Positions 35,614 through 44,152 of a DNA stretch of 64,000 bases are shown one piece after another. The DNA is from Methyloradius palustris (GTDB taxonomy: Bacteria; Pseudomonadota; Gammaproteobacteria; Burkholderiales; Methylophilaceae): contig NZ_AP024110.1 of NCBI RefSeq assembly GCF_019703875.1, positions 1,550,001 to 1,614,000 on the forward strand, written 5' to 3'. A program made the position numbers and the translations under genes. The notes beneath the pieces were generated by a model. The model was not told the origin of the DNA. It made no database searches and saw only the letters and a list, made by a program, of their open reading frames with translations. Positions within the stretch are counted from its first letter, which is position 1. Each line of letters starts with the position of its first letter.

Positions 35614-35946
35614 GTTATAAATTAAAAACAGTAGATTATTTTTCTATGGTTCGAGTCTCTGGCTTTTGATTGATAACTGAAGCTTCAGCATTCCACTTCA
35701 GAATATCCGTATGCCAACTAGTAATTTAGCTTCCACTAGTACTTCCATTAAATGAGAGCCTAAATTCATTATGATTTTCCGAGAGTAAACATCCATCGGC
35801 TCAGTCTGATATGGCTGTAGGAAATGTCCTAAAGGTCAGCACTTTTCATATTTCAAGGCCGTATTTCTTGTAGGAATTACACTGATATGCATGCCAAAAA
35901 AACAGGACTAGGCTGAAGCTTGTTCCTAATTCTGGAGAGAAAAGTC
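35614..35946. other. Intergenic region between cytochrome c and the cfa leader ORF
   Basis: About 330 bp between divergent transcription units with no ORF that looks coding. It should hold both promoters. No operator or riboswitch pattern was recognised. Confidence 0.5.
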
Positions 35947-36006
35947 ATGGCTAACTTTACTTCTGTTCGAGATTTTTTAAACACGGGGAGGCATCATGCT
36001 AGATGA
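35947..36006 (+). CDS. 19-residue leader ORF overlapping the cfa start
   Basis: ATG 35947 has a GGAGAG site 8 nt upstream and encodes MANFTSVRDFLNTGRHHAR, stopping at 36004-36006, 11 nt inside the cfa gene. The ribosome site of cfa (GGGGAGG) lies within this ORF, so its translation could expose or occlude cfa initiation. Whether it is translated is unknown. Confidence 0.35.
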   Translation: MANFTSVRDFLNTGRHHAR

Positions 36007-37192
36007 ATTCCTGCAGCAGCAGATACAGCAAAAAATTAAGGATTTCCCAGTTTCCATTCATTGGGGAACCCATAGCATCATTCCATCGACTACCAGCAAA
36101 GTTGCCATTAATGTAAGAAATCCCAGGGCATTGATGACCTTGGCACATCCAACACTGGGTGGGCTGGCACGTGCTTATGTTGAAGAGTGGCTGGATTTTG
36201 AAGGTAGTGCACAGGACATCATGTCGCTAGGCCAAGCCTATTGCAATATCGATGCGGGTAAAGACGCGCAGTCTAGCGATGCCTGGATGTGGTGGCGCCA
36301 TACCCGTAATCGTGACCGCAAAAACATTAGTTACCACTACGATGTCTCCAACGACTTCTACAATTTATGGCTGGATGAGGCCAAGGTCTATTCTTGCGCC
36401 TATTATGAAAATGGCACAGAACACATCGACCAGGCGCAAGCCAAAAAGCTGGATCATATTTGTCGAAAACTGATGCTGAAACCGGGTGAACGTTTCCTGG
36501 ACATAGGCTGTGGCTGGGGAGCGTTAATGCTGAAGGCTGCTGAAGAGTATGGCGTAGAAGCTTGGGGCATCACACTCTCGCAGAACCAGTATGACTATGT
36601 GGTTGAACAAATTGCAAAACGAGGGCTAGGTGGCCGCGCACATGTGCAACTGATGGATTATCGCGATCTGCCTGCTGAGCTACCGTTCGACAAGATTGCC
36701 AGCGTTGGCATGTTTGAACACGTAGGCAAGCGCAATCTGCGCGAGTATTTCGACAAGATTTATAGCCTGCTGAAACCCGATGGCTTGGTGATGAACCACG
36801 GCATTACCTTCGTTGAGCTGAATAGTGGCGGGCTTGGTAGTGGCATATCCGACTTCATCGAAGACTATGTGTTCCCGGGTGGTGAGCTTACGCATATTTC
36901 CACAGTCACTGAAGAGTTATCCGCAGCCGGACTTGAACCTCTAGATATCGAAAATATGCGTATACATTACGGAAAAACGCTCTGGGAATGGGTGACTCGT
37001 TTAGAAGCGAACAAGACGGAAGCAATCCGGCTGATCGGTGAAAAAAACTACAGGATATGGCGTATCTACATGGCTGGCTCAGCGTTTTCATTTGATCATA
37101 ACTGGCTTGCCCTGTTTCAGGTGGTAGCTGGGAAGTCGAAAGAAAATGGCAGTCTAGCTTACCCATTCAATCGTAATCATATCTACCAATAA
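35996..37192 (+). CDS. cfa: Cyclopropane-fatty-acyl-phospholipid synthase family protein
   Basis: SAM-dependent enzyme that adds a methylene bridge to unsaturated phospholipid acyl chains, stiffening the membrane under acid, osmotic or stationary stress. 398 residues; SAM motif FLDIGCGWGALMLKAAEEYG, then GITLSQNQYDYV and the active-site stretch KIASVGMFEHVGKRNLREYF typical of CFA synthases. A strong GGGGAGG site precedes ATG 35996. It is followed 17 bp later by an SRPBCC gene. Family members can also be mycolic-acid-like or other lipid methyltransferases. Confidence 0.9.
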   Translation: MLDEFLQQQIQQKIKDFPVSIHWGTHSIIPSTTSKVAINVRNPRALMTLAHPTLGGLARAYVEEWLDFEGSAQDIMSLGQAYCNIDAGKDAQSSDAWMWWRHTRNRDRKNISYHYDVSNDFYNLWLDEAKVYSCAYYENGTEHIDQAQAKKLDHICRKLMLKPGERFLDIGCGWGALMLKAAEEYGVEAWGITLSQNQYDYVVEQIAKRGLGGRAHVQLMDYRDLPAELPFDKIASVGMFEHVGKRNLREYFDKIYSLLKPDGLVMNHGITFVELNSGGLGSGISDFIEDYVFPGGELTHISTVTEELSAAGLEPLDIENMRIHYGKTLWEWVTRLEANKTEAIRLIGEKNYRIWRIYMAGSAFSFDHNWLALFQVVAGKSKENGSLAYPFNRNHIYQ

Positions 37193-37209
37193 ATGTATGG
37201 AGAACAAAC

Positions 37210-37680
37210 ATGACGGGTACCGACACTACTTCACGCGAGCTTGAATTAATCCGCATCATCGATGCCTCCCCCGAAAAATTATTCATGGCTTGGACTGAGC
37301 CAGCACTGCTTAAACAATGGTTTTCTCCTGCGCCGTGGACGGTAACTAAAGCCGAAACCGATGTGCGAATTGGAGGTTGCAACCTGATTGTCATGCGCAG
37401 TCCAGAAGGCGATGAATTTCCCAACCATGGCGTTTATCTCGATGTGGTCAAAAACGAGCGCATCGTATTTACTGATGCTTATACTGAGGCTTGGCAGCCA
37501 TCACTCAAGCCTTTCATGACAGGCATCATCACCTTTGAGGCGCTAGGCGAAAAGACTAAATATACCGCCCGCGTGTTGCACTGGAGTGTGGCTGACCGTG
37601 AAATGCACGAGAAAATGGGTTTCCACGAGGGCTGGGGCCTGGCCACTAATCAGTTGGAAGCACTGGTCAGCCGACTCTGA
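37210..37680 (+). CDS. SRPBCC (AHSA1/START-like) protein
   Basis: A 156-residue hydrophobic-pocket protein. The opening RELELIRIIDASPEKLFMAW and WTEPALLKQWFSPAPW are characteristic of the AHSA1/SRPBCC group, as is the C-terminal MGFHEGWGLATNQLEALV. Ligand unknown. GGAG lies 8 nt before the ATG, and the gene follows cfa by 17 bp, so the two are likely cotranscribed. Confidence 0.88.
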   Translation: MTGTDTTSRELELIRIIDASPEKLFMAWTEPALLKQWFSPAPWTVTKAETDVRIGGCNLIVMRSPEGDEFPNHGVYLDVVKNERIVFTDAYTEAWQPSLKPFMTGIITFEALGEKTKYTARVLHWSVADREMHEKMGFHEGWGLATNQLEALVSRL

Positions 37681-37789
37681 ATCTACGGCATGTGCTATAG
37701 AAGCATGAGTCGCGAATCATGCTGCTGCTAATCTCACTAAGCCATCATTAATTACTTCTTCTAACCCGAGTTTCTTCTGGGAGTCATAG

Positions 37790-38893
37790 ATGAATATCTG
37801 GCTACAAAACAATTCCTTTCTTAGTATCCCTGCTTATCAATGGTTAGTGGCGCTTGTAATCACGCTGCTTGCCTTCTTTGCTATGCATGCCCTATGGCAA
37901 GTGTTGCTAAAAAATCTGACTGCGATGGTACAAAAAACCACCTCCTCCTTAGATGATATTTTTGTTGAGGTATTGGGCAGCACGCAGAAACTGACGCTGA
38001 CGTTATTCGCAATCTTGATCGGCATGCATTTTCTCGAACTACCTGCAAAATGGGAAAGTCGTCTCGACCACATCTCCTTCATTATCATTGGTGTCCAGAT
38101 TGCGATTTGGCTGAGCAAAGGCATCACTGTCTGGTCACGATTGCAGTTGACCGAGAAAGATGGGCCAGTGCCAAACCCAGTGATTACCTCCATGCTAAGT
38201 TGGGTATTCAAGGCCGTTATCTGGTCAATTATTTTTCTGACCATACTGGCTAATGTTGGCGTCAATATCACGGCTTTTGTTGCCAGCTTGGGCGTGGGTG
38301 GCGTAGCGGTAGCACTGGCTGTACAAAGTATATTAAGCGATCTGTTCGCCTCCTTGGCGATAGGCTTGGATAAGCCATTTGTGATCGGCGATTTTGTGGT
38401 GTTTGGAGATGTTGCAGGCAGTATTGAACGTGTTGGATTGAAAACTACACATATTCGTAGCATCAGTGGCGAGCAAATCGTCTGCAGCAATACCGAGCTG
38501 TTGAAGAACACAATCCACAACTACAAACGGATGTCGGAGCGGCGGGTGGTCTTTAGTTTCGGTATCACCTACGATACCCCGCCAGCCACTATTGCCCAGA
38601 TTCCTGATGTAGTCAAAAAAGCTATAGAGCAATCAAGCGATACGCGCTTTGATCGGGCGCATTTTAAAGAATTCGGCGCCAATGCCCTGAATTTTGAAGT
38701 GGTTTATTTCATCACGTCTAGCGACTTTAACCTGTACATGGATATTCAGCAGACGATAAATCTATATCTGATGAGCGAGTTTCAGAAGATAGAAGTTAAG
38801 TTCGCATTGCCAGCAGTCACATTAAACACTTCGAATCTAGATGTATTAATTACAACACCAATCCCTCAAGGGAGAGGACTTTCGCTTCCATGA
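37790..38893 (+). CDS. MscS-family small-conductance mechanosensitive channel
   Basis: Membrane channel that releases solutes on hypo-osmotic shock. 367 residues: TM helices near 18-36, 66-80, 89-108 and 130-155, then the Gly/Ala-rich pore helix (FVASLGVGGVAVALAVQSIL) and the MscS beta domain (PFVIGDFVVFGDVAGSIERVGL). GGGAG precedes the ATG. The last residues (about PIPQGRGLSLP) are read out of frame from integrase-derived DNA starting near 38871, so the natural C-terminus was lost or replaced at the junction. Placement beside sucrose genes fits an osmoadaptation role. Confidence 0.9.
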   Translation: MNIWLQNNSFLSIPAYQWLVALVITLLAFFAMHALWQVLLKNLTAMVQKTTSSLDDIFVEVLGSTQKLTLTLFAILIGMHFLELPAKWESRLDHISFIIIGVQIAIWLSKGITVWSRLQLTEKDGPVPNPVITSMLSWVFKAVIWSIIFLTILANVGVNITAFVASLGVGGVAVALAVQSILSDLFASLAIGLDKPFVIGDFVVFGDVAGSIERVGLKTTHIRSISGEQIVCSNTELLKNTIHNYKRMSERRVVFSFGITYDTPPATIAQIPDVVKKAIEQSSDTRFDRAHFKEFGANALNFEVVYFITSSDFNLYMDIQQTINLYLMSEFQKIEVKFALPAVTLNTSNLDVLITTPIPQGRGLSLP

Positions 38894-39091
38894 TCTTCTT
38901 CATACCTGGGCTTCCTGGCAGCGTCAGGTGGGCACCAGTTGTGATGAACGCAAGGATTTAGGTGGCTGAAAAACTAGGTCGATGGTGGATCGTTACGCAA
39001 AGTTTGTAACTGAGAATCTGGCGTTTACTGCTTCCAGAATTGAGCAAGGTAAGGATGGCTCTAACGTGGTGGAATTGTCACGTTCAGTAAA
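38871..39091 (+). pseudogene. C-terminal remnant of a tyrosine integrase
   Basis: In the frame of 38883 the DNA reads GEDFRFHDLLHTWASW, then CDERKDLGG, a stop (TGA 38967-38969) where integrases have Trp, then KTRSMVDRYAKFVTENLA and NVVELSRSVNEKG. This is the end of a phage/island tyrosine recombinase: the HxxR box with its Arg changed to Leu and the catalytic Tyr in VDRYAKF. Everything upstream of the HxxR box is gone. It ends just before the tRNA-Asn terminator, the normal position of an island integrase. Confidence 0.82.
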
Positions 39092-39092
39092 T

Positions 39093-39124
39093 GAAAAAGG
39101 CCAGCACCTAAGCGCTAGCCTTCT
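39093..39124 (-). terminator. Intrinsic terminator of tRNA-Asn
   Basis: On the minus strand AAGGCTAGC and GCTGGCCTT pair (one mismatch) around an 8-nt loop and are followed by TTTTTC. It begins 7 nt after the encoded CCA. Confidence 0.75.
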
Positions 39125-39130
39125 TATATC

Positions 39131-39206
39131 TGGCTCCTCGACCTGGGCTCGAACCAGGGACACACGGATTAACAGTCCGTTGCTCTACCGACTGAGCTAT
39201 CGAGGA
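39131..39206 (-). tRNA. tRNA-Asn (anticodon GTT)
   Basis: A 76-nt cloverleaf with encoded CCA. Acceptor TCCTCGA pairs with TCGAGGA, the D arm is GCTCAGTCGGTAGAGC, the anticodon loop is CTGTTAA (anticodon GTT, Asn), and the T arm is CCTGG-TTCGAGC-CCAGG. Its 3' half is copied at 29038-29079, marking it as an integration target. Confidence 0.97.
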
Positions 39207-39221
39207 ATCGGTGAAGGCGTG

Positions 39222-39250
39222 ATAATAAAGGCTTAGGGCGCTTTGGTCAA
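39222..39250 (-). promoter_or_regulatory. Promoter of tRNA-Asn
   Basis: On the minus strand TTGACC (39245-39250) and TATTAT (39222-39227) are 17 bp apart, placing the start a few nt upstream of the tRNA 5' end. A near-consensus sigma-70 promoter. Confidence 0.75.
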
Positions 39251-39288
39251 TTGAAAAATGAGTTTAGACCATAGAAATAAGTGGCTTT

Positions 39289-40701
39289 TTAACTTGGTTG
39301 ATTAGCTAGCATTTTTCTGGCGAGTGAGCCGACATCGCGCACCGCTTGCTCGATTGAGGGCGTCCATTGGTGGCTAAAATTCAGGCGTATGTAGTTGATC
39401 AACTCTTTTTTACGTGTGAATAGCGGGCCTGGGGCGATGGAGATGCCTTTTTCAAGACATTGCTGGTAGAGGTTGAGCGAATCAATCGCTTCAGGTAATT
39501 CTAGCCACACCACATAGCCACCCGTTGGCGTGGAGATTTGAGTGCCTTGGGGAAAGCTATCTTCAATGGCTTTGCGCATCAGCACGTAGTTGCATTTAAG
39601 CGCGTGGCGCAGGTTTTTAAGGTGTTGTTCGTAGCTATCGCGCTTCATGAATTTGGCAATGGCAATCTGCGGGGCGGATGGAATAGAAACGCTATTCAGG
39701 AACATGAGCTTTTCTACATCGCGGCGGTATTTGCCTGCAAGCGTCCACCCTACTCTGTAGCCTGGGGCAAGCGACTTGGAGAATGAAGCGCAGTGCAATA
39801 CCAGGCCTTGCTGGTCATAGCTCTTGGTGAGCTTGGGTATCTCGTCACCAAAATAAAGCTCTTGGTACACGTCATCTTCAATCAACGGGATCTGTTGCTG
39901 CGCCAGCAAATCAACCAGCGCCTTTTTCTTTGCATCTGGCATCAAGGCGCCGAGTGGATTCTGGAAATTGGTGGTGAGCAACAGTGCACCGACTTTCACG
40001 TTTTGAATCAAAGCCGCCAGCGCATCAAGCTCTATGCCCTCTGTGGGATGCGTGCGCACTTCTGCCACTTTCATGCCCATGCGCTCAACGGCGTGGGCAA
40101 GTGCATAGTAGCCAGGGGATTCAAGCGCAATGGTATCGCCCGGCTTGGCAACGGCTTGCAGGCACAGATTGATGGCCTCAGTAGCGCCGTGGGTGATGAT
40201 GATGTCACGCGGCGAAACATCGAGGCCATGCTTGAGGTAACGCTTTGCGATCTGCTGGCGCAGGCTTTCGTTGCCGGGCGGTAGGTCATTCAGCACGCCC
40301 CACTCCGCTTCATCTGAATTCAGCGTGGTTTCGTAGCGATGAATAGCTTTTACCGGGAACAAGTGCGCATCAGGAAAAGGCGACCCCAGCGGAATGGTGC
40401 CGAATTCACGTATGGATCGTAATGTAGAGAGCACAAGCTCTGCATGCGAAAGATTGAATTCGCGCCGTGGCGTTTCGCGCTTGCTGGCGGCTTTACGCGG
40501 TGAAACGTAATAGCCTGACTGCGGGTGGCTATTGATTAAACCATCGGCCTCTAGCAGCTCATAGGCTTTGAGTGCAGTGCTGATACTGACATTGTATTTT
40601 TGGCTGGCTTGCCGCAGTGAAAATACTTTGTCACCCGGCCGCAGCACGCTCTCATCAATCAATGCGCGAATGCGCGCGGCTACTGAGACATAAAGCTTCA
40701 T
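39289..40701 (-). CDS. MocR-type regulator (GntR winged helix fused to aminotransferase)
   Basis: A 470-residue regulator: N-terminal GntR winged helix (RPGDKVFSLRQASQKYNVSI through ALKAYELLEADGLI) joined to a fold type I aminotransferase-like domain with SFSKSLAPGYRVGW, where the Lys should bind PLP. MocR proteins sense PLP or amino compounds and control PLP, GABA or related genes. No such target is adjacent, so the regulon is not evident. It lies just outside the island, ending 83 bp from the tRNA-Asn gene. Confidence 0.9.
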   Translation of the reverse strand: MKLYVSVAARIRALIDESVLRPGDKVFSLRQASQKYNVSISTALKAYELLEADGLINSHPQSGYYVSPRKAASKRETPRREFNLSHAELVLSTLRSIREFGTIPLGSPFPDAHLFPVKAIHRYETTLNSDEAEWGVLNDLPPGNESLRQQIAKRYLKHGLDVSPRDIIITHGATEAINLCLQAVAKPGDTIALESPGYYALAHAVERMGMKVAEVRTHPTEGIELDALAALIQNVKVGALLLTTNFQNPLGALMPDAKKKALVDLLAQQQIPLIEDDVYQELYFGDEIPKLTKSYDQQGLVLHCASFSKSLAPGYRVGWTLAGKYRRDVEKLMFLNSVSIPSAPQIAIAKFMKRDSYEQHLKNLRHALKCNYVLMRKAIEDSFPQGTQISTPTGGYVVWLELPEAIDSLNLYQQCLEKGISIAPGPLFTRKKELINYIRLNFSHQWTPSIEQAVRDVGSLARKMLANQPS

Positions 40702-40843
40702 TTGGGTATATGTAAGAGGCAGTGACGATAACAGCCCTTAATATAACGTATTGCTAATTGGTGTGTGGGTTAAATCTGTGGGGATTAGCGAAAGTATTAC
40801 TTTTAGAATCGCGGCTAAAGGCTAGAGCTAGCCTCGGGAATAC

Positions 40844-41158
40844 TCAGGCGGCTTGCGAATCTTCAAGCTCAAAAGCCGAGAGTACGAGTTGTGTTGTCCA
40901 GCGCCCAGCATCATCGCAATGCACAGTCACCAAGCCATGACTTTCAAGCAAGGTGAGGTAGCGCTGCAATGTGCTCATGCGCACGTTTAAACGCTTGCAG
41001 AGTGCAGCCATGGGGATAACTTCGCGGCCTTTACGGGTTTCAAGCTGCATCTCTAGCAAAAGCTGCGGAATTATATTCATCTGCACTTGTGTCTCTACTG
41101 GAGCCACAAGTTCTTCAGCAACGGGTGCTTGATTTACAGGCATATCAGACACTCGCAT
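40844..41158 (-). CDS. Small winged-helix DNA-binding-like protein
   Basis: A 104-residue protein with a helix-turn-helix-like core: VIPMAALCKRLNVRMSTLQR, then YLTLLESHGLVTVHCDDAGRW. Its start overlaps the end of the chimeric oxidoreductase ORF by 14 bp, so it is translationally coupled to it. Small regulators like this can accompany FdhF/YdeP-type genes in Methylophilaceae, though I recall this only generally. Target unknown. Confidence 0.75.
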   Translation of the reverse strand: MRVSDMPVNQAPVAEELVAPVETQVQMNIIPQLLLEMQLETRKGREVIPMAALCKRLNVRMSTLQRYLTLLESHGLVTVHCDDAGRWTTQLVLSAFELEDSQAA

Positions 41159-43970
41159 GATATTTCTCGATCAATACTGGGACAGATTTTGAAGTTGGGG
41201 TATGCGATCTATCGGCCACGCTCTCGAGAGGTACCAGATTGTTGGTTTCTGGGTAATAGCCACCCAAACAACCTTGCGGAATGTCGTATTCCACCAACAT
41301 GAATTTATCTGCGCGGCGTGTTACACCGTCATCCCACGTGCTGACCAGATTCACAAACTCACCAGCTTTCAAGCCTTTAGCGGCTAAATCTTCAGCATTG
41401 ATAAACACCACGCGACGCTCACCGAAGATGCCGCGATAGCGGTCATTCAAGCCGTAAATAGTGGTGTTGTATTGATCGTGCGAGCGTGTGGTCATGAGCT
41501 GGAATACATTATCGCCATGAATCTTGCGCGCATTGTGAATCGGCAAATCACGCGGAATGCCATGTACTTTAAACTCGGCTTTGCCTGATTCAGTGATCCA
41601 GACGCGTTCGCTTGATGGCACTGGCAAGCGGAAGCCGCCAGGTACTTTAATACGTGCGTTGTAATCGGCAAAATCAGGCAAGGTGCGTGCAATATCATCA
41701 CGAATGCGCGCGTAATCTTCAATGTACCAAAGCCACGGTGTTTTGCTGTTTTTAAGGGTGGCGTGGGCAATACCAGAAACAATGGCCGGCTCTGAGCGTA
41801 TGGTTGGTGAGGCTGGCTTATTCATGCCGTAAGAGGCATGCACCATGCTCATAGAATCTTCAACCGTTACCCCTTGCGGACCTGTTGCTTGCTGGTCAAC
41901 TTCTGTGCGACCCAAGCAAGGCAAAATCAAAGCCGCTTTGCCATGCACCAGATGGCTACGATTCAACTTGGTAGTGATTTGAACGGTGAGGTCACAATTG
42001 CGCAAGCCTATCCAGGTTTGGTCAGTATCAGGCGTCGCAATCGAGAAGTTGCCGCCCAGACTGACGAATACTTTAATCTCGCCGCGTAGCATGGCCTTGA
42101 TGGCAGCCACAACGTCATGACCTTCTTCACGTGGTGGCTCAAAGTTATAAACAGCAGCGATACTATCAAGGAATTTTTGTGCGGGTTTTTCGTAAATACC
42201 AACAGTGCGGTTGCCTTGAACATTGCTGTGGCCGCGCATTGGGCATAAGCCCGCGCCAGCCTTGCCGATGTTGCCACGGAGCAACATCAGGTTAGTAATC
42301 ATCTGGATAGTGGCGACTGCATGCTTGTGCTGGGTAATGCCCATACCCCAAGTAGAAATTACGCGCTGGCCTTCTACATAAATCTTTGCCACAGATTCAA
42401 TATCAGCAAGGCTCACACCAGACTCTTCAACGATCACATCCCAGTTTTCTGCGTGAATATCTTGCACTAATTGCTCAATGCCAACGGTGTGTTGCTCAAT
42501 AAAATCCACATCAAGAATACGTTTCGCACCTGCAGCTTTGGCTGCATCGTCCCACTCCAGCACAAATTTGATAATGCCTTTTACCAAGGCAAGATCACCG
42601 CCCAGCTTGGGCTGTATGAACGTGCCGCTGATCTTGGTGCCGGACATCGTCACCATTTCCACAATGCTTTGTGGGTCTGCAAATCGCTCCAGACCACGTT
42701 CACGTAACGGGTTGATTGATACGATTTTCGCACCACGTTTAGATGCTTCACGCAGCTCACCCAGCATGCGTGGATGATTGGTTGCAGGGTTATGACCAAA
42801 GAGTAATAAAGTATCAGTGTGCTCAAAGTCTTCAAGACTCACGCTACCTTTTCCGATGCCCACCATCTCAGGCAAGCCTACGCTGGTAGACTCGTGGCAC
42901 ATGTTGGAGCAATCAGGGAAATTGTTGGTACCAATCACGCCTGCGACGACTGGGCCGCTGTGAATGCCAATCCGCATTGATAGTTTTTTACCTGTGGTGG
43001 TGGAGACTTCGTTTAATACCTCTTGGATTTCCAACGCCATATTAGCAATCGCTGTTGCGTGATCATGGCGTGAAACAGGTACACCACCCACCACCATGTA
43101 TGAATCACCAATCGTTTTGATTTTTTCTAGCTTATGTTTAATGGCAAGTTCATCAAACTTGGAGAAGACCTGATTCAGCAGATCAACCAGCGCACTAGGT
43201 GGCATATCAGCCGACAAGCCTGTGAAATCAACCATGTCAGCAAACATGATAGTGGCAGAATCGTAATGATCGGCGATTCTTAGATCATTGTTTTTAAGGC
43301 GTTCTGCAACAGAGCCTGGGAATATACTAAGCAAGAGCTGCTCTGAGCGGGCTTTTTCGAACGCTAGCGCTTCAAGCACCTTGGCTTTTTGCGATTGAAA
43401 ATAGCGCATTGCCACATACATGACCGTAGAAAATCCGAGTAGATTGATAACAAAAAAATCATCTTTTAAACGTGTAGGGATAGGCAATGCGTTGCTGGCA
43501 AATACACTGTTAAGTAGCCATGAAACAATGGCTAAAGCCATGAAGAGCATAAACCATGGGCTGGATTGACGAGCCCCTAATATCATCAAAGCACCAACTG
43601 GTGAAAGCAACGCCCAGATGGCCACACCACTTGATGCAGCAAAACCACCAATCAGCCATTGCATAAAAAACGGCATGACCAGCAACATGACGAGCTGGGT
43701 AAAAACAATATAATCGAATTGCTTTAAACGATAAAAAACCAGCAGGCTAACATACGAAAAAATAATATAGACATAAGGGACTGCCGCCATAAATGCATAG
43801 GCTTCACCCAGGCTAGATAAGGTGAATATCCAAAAGATACAGATAAGACTCTCAGCAAACATCAGTAGAGACAGCACTGCGCGCCCAAGGGAATCGGCAG
43901 AAGGTTCGTTGAATATATCTACCGAGGCACGCAGATCACCAATAGAAGAAAAAGGCAGGAGTTGTTTCAA
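41145..43970 (-). CDS. Chimera: membrane class III cyclase N-part fused to FdhF/YdeP-type molybdopterin oxidoreductase C-part
   Basis: A single 941-residue frame of two unrelated halves. Residues about 1-345: six hydrophobic helices, then a class III cyclase domain with both metal Asp sites (FADMVDFTG and IGDSYMVVGG), ending abruptly at GPVVAGVIGT. The later substrate and Asn/Arg region (normally near DLWGDxVNxAxR) is absent. From NNFPDCSNMCHESTSVGLPE to the end it matches YdeP-like molybdopterin oxidoreductases (GHNPATNHPRML, GMGITQHKHA, RGHSNVQGNRTVGI) but lacks their first 170 or so residues. The switch lies near 42922-42936. The start is TTG 43970 without a clear ribosome site. Either half alone should be inactive or impaired. 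It may be a real deletion fusion or an assembly join. Confidence 0.85.
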   Translation of the reverse strand: MKQLLPFSSIGDLRASVDIFNEPSADSLGRAVLSLLMFAESLICIFWIFTLSSLGEAYAFMAAVPYVYIIFSYVSLLVFYRLKQFDYIVFTQLVMLLVMPFFMQWLIGGFAASSGVAIWALLSPVGALMILGARQSSPWFMLFMALAIVSWLLNSVFASNALPIPTRLKDDFFVINLLGFSTVMYVAMRYFQSQKAKVLEALAFEKARSEQLLLSIFPGSVAERLKNNDLRIADHYDSATIMFADMVDFTGLSADMPPSALVDLLNQVFSKFDELAIKHKLEKIKTIGDSYMVVGGVPVSRHDHATAIANMALEIQEVLNEVSTTTGKKLSMRIGIHSGPVVAGVIGTNNFPDCSNMCHESTSVGLPEMVGIGKGSVSLEDFEHTDTLLLFGHNPATNHPRMLGELREASKRGAKIVSINPLRERGLERFADPQSIVEMVTMSGTKISGTFIQPKLGGDLALVKGIIKFVLEWDDAAKAAGAKRILDVDFIEQHTVGIEQLVQDIHAENWDVIVEESGVSLADIESVAKIYVEGQRVISTWGMGITQHKHAVATIQMITNLMLLRGNIGKAGAGLCPMRGHSNVQGNRTVGIYEKPAQKFLDSIAAVYNFEPPREEGHDVVAAIKAMLRGEIKVFVSLGGNFSIATPDTDQTWIGLRNCDLTVQITTKLNRSHLVHGKAALILPCLGRTEVDQQATGPQGVTVEDSMSMVHASYGMNKPASPTIRSEPAIVSGIAHATLKNSKTPWLWYIEDYARIRDDIARTLPDFADYNARIKVPGGFRLPVPSSERVWITESGKAEFKVHGIPRDLPIHNARKIHGDNVFQLMTTRSHDQYNTTIYGLNDRYRGIFGERRVVFINAEDLAAKGLKAGEFVNLVSTWDDGVTRRADKFMLVEYDIPQGCLGGYYPETNNLVPLESVADRSHTPTSKSVPVLIEKYHASV

Positions 43971-44152
43971 AGCTGTTTACGTTTCTATTTGTTAGTTTTT
44001 ATGTTGTTAATTTTGATAGCCACAAACTATGAATGACTATATCGCATGCTTGCGTTTTAAGCCATAGTTGAGCAAATAAGCCATTAAGCAAGACAGGCAT
44101 GGTCACCAACTCCATTAACTGCGAAAGCGTGACTTGAGGTAAAATACAGTTT

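Larger units (their letters stand above)
29038..39206. mobile_element. Decayed genomic island at tRNA-Asn (sucrose/osmoadaptation cargo)
   Basis: About 10.1 kb bounded by the tRNA-Asn 3' fragment (29038-29079) and the complete tRNA-Asn gene (39131-39206), with a broken tyrosine integrase tail beside the intact tRNA. Cargo: two small proteins, amylosucrase, sucrose-phosphate synthase/phosphatase, fructokinase, cytochrome c, cyclopropane fatty acid synthase, SRPBCC protein and an MscS channel. The integrase is dead, so the element appears fixed. GC content of the cargo resembles the host, suggesting a related donor or old entry. Confidence 0.72.

Noticed and set aside
35645..35665. GGTTCGAGTC, resembling a tRNA T-loop
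   Set aside because: No matching T stem, acceptor stem or anticodon arm around it.
38982..39236. 84-residue plus-strand ORF running through the tRNA-Asn gene
   Set aside because: Its first part is the tail of the dead integrase and the rest is antisense to a real tRNA and its terminator; not an independent gene.
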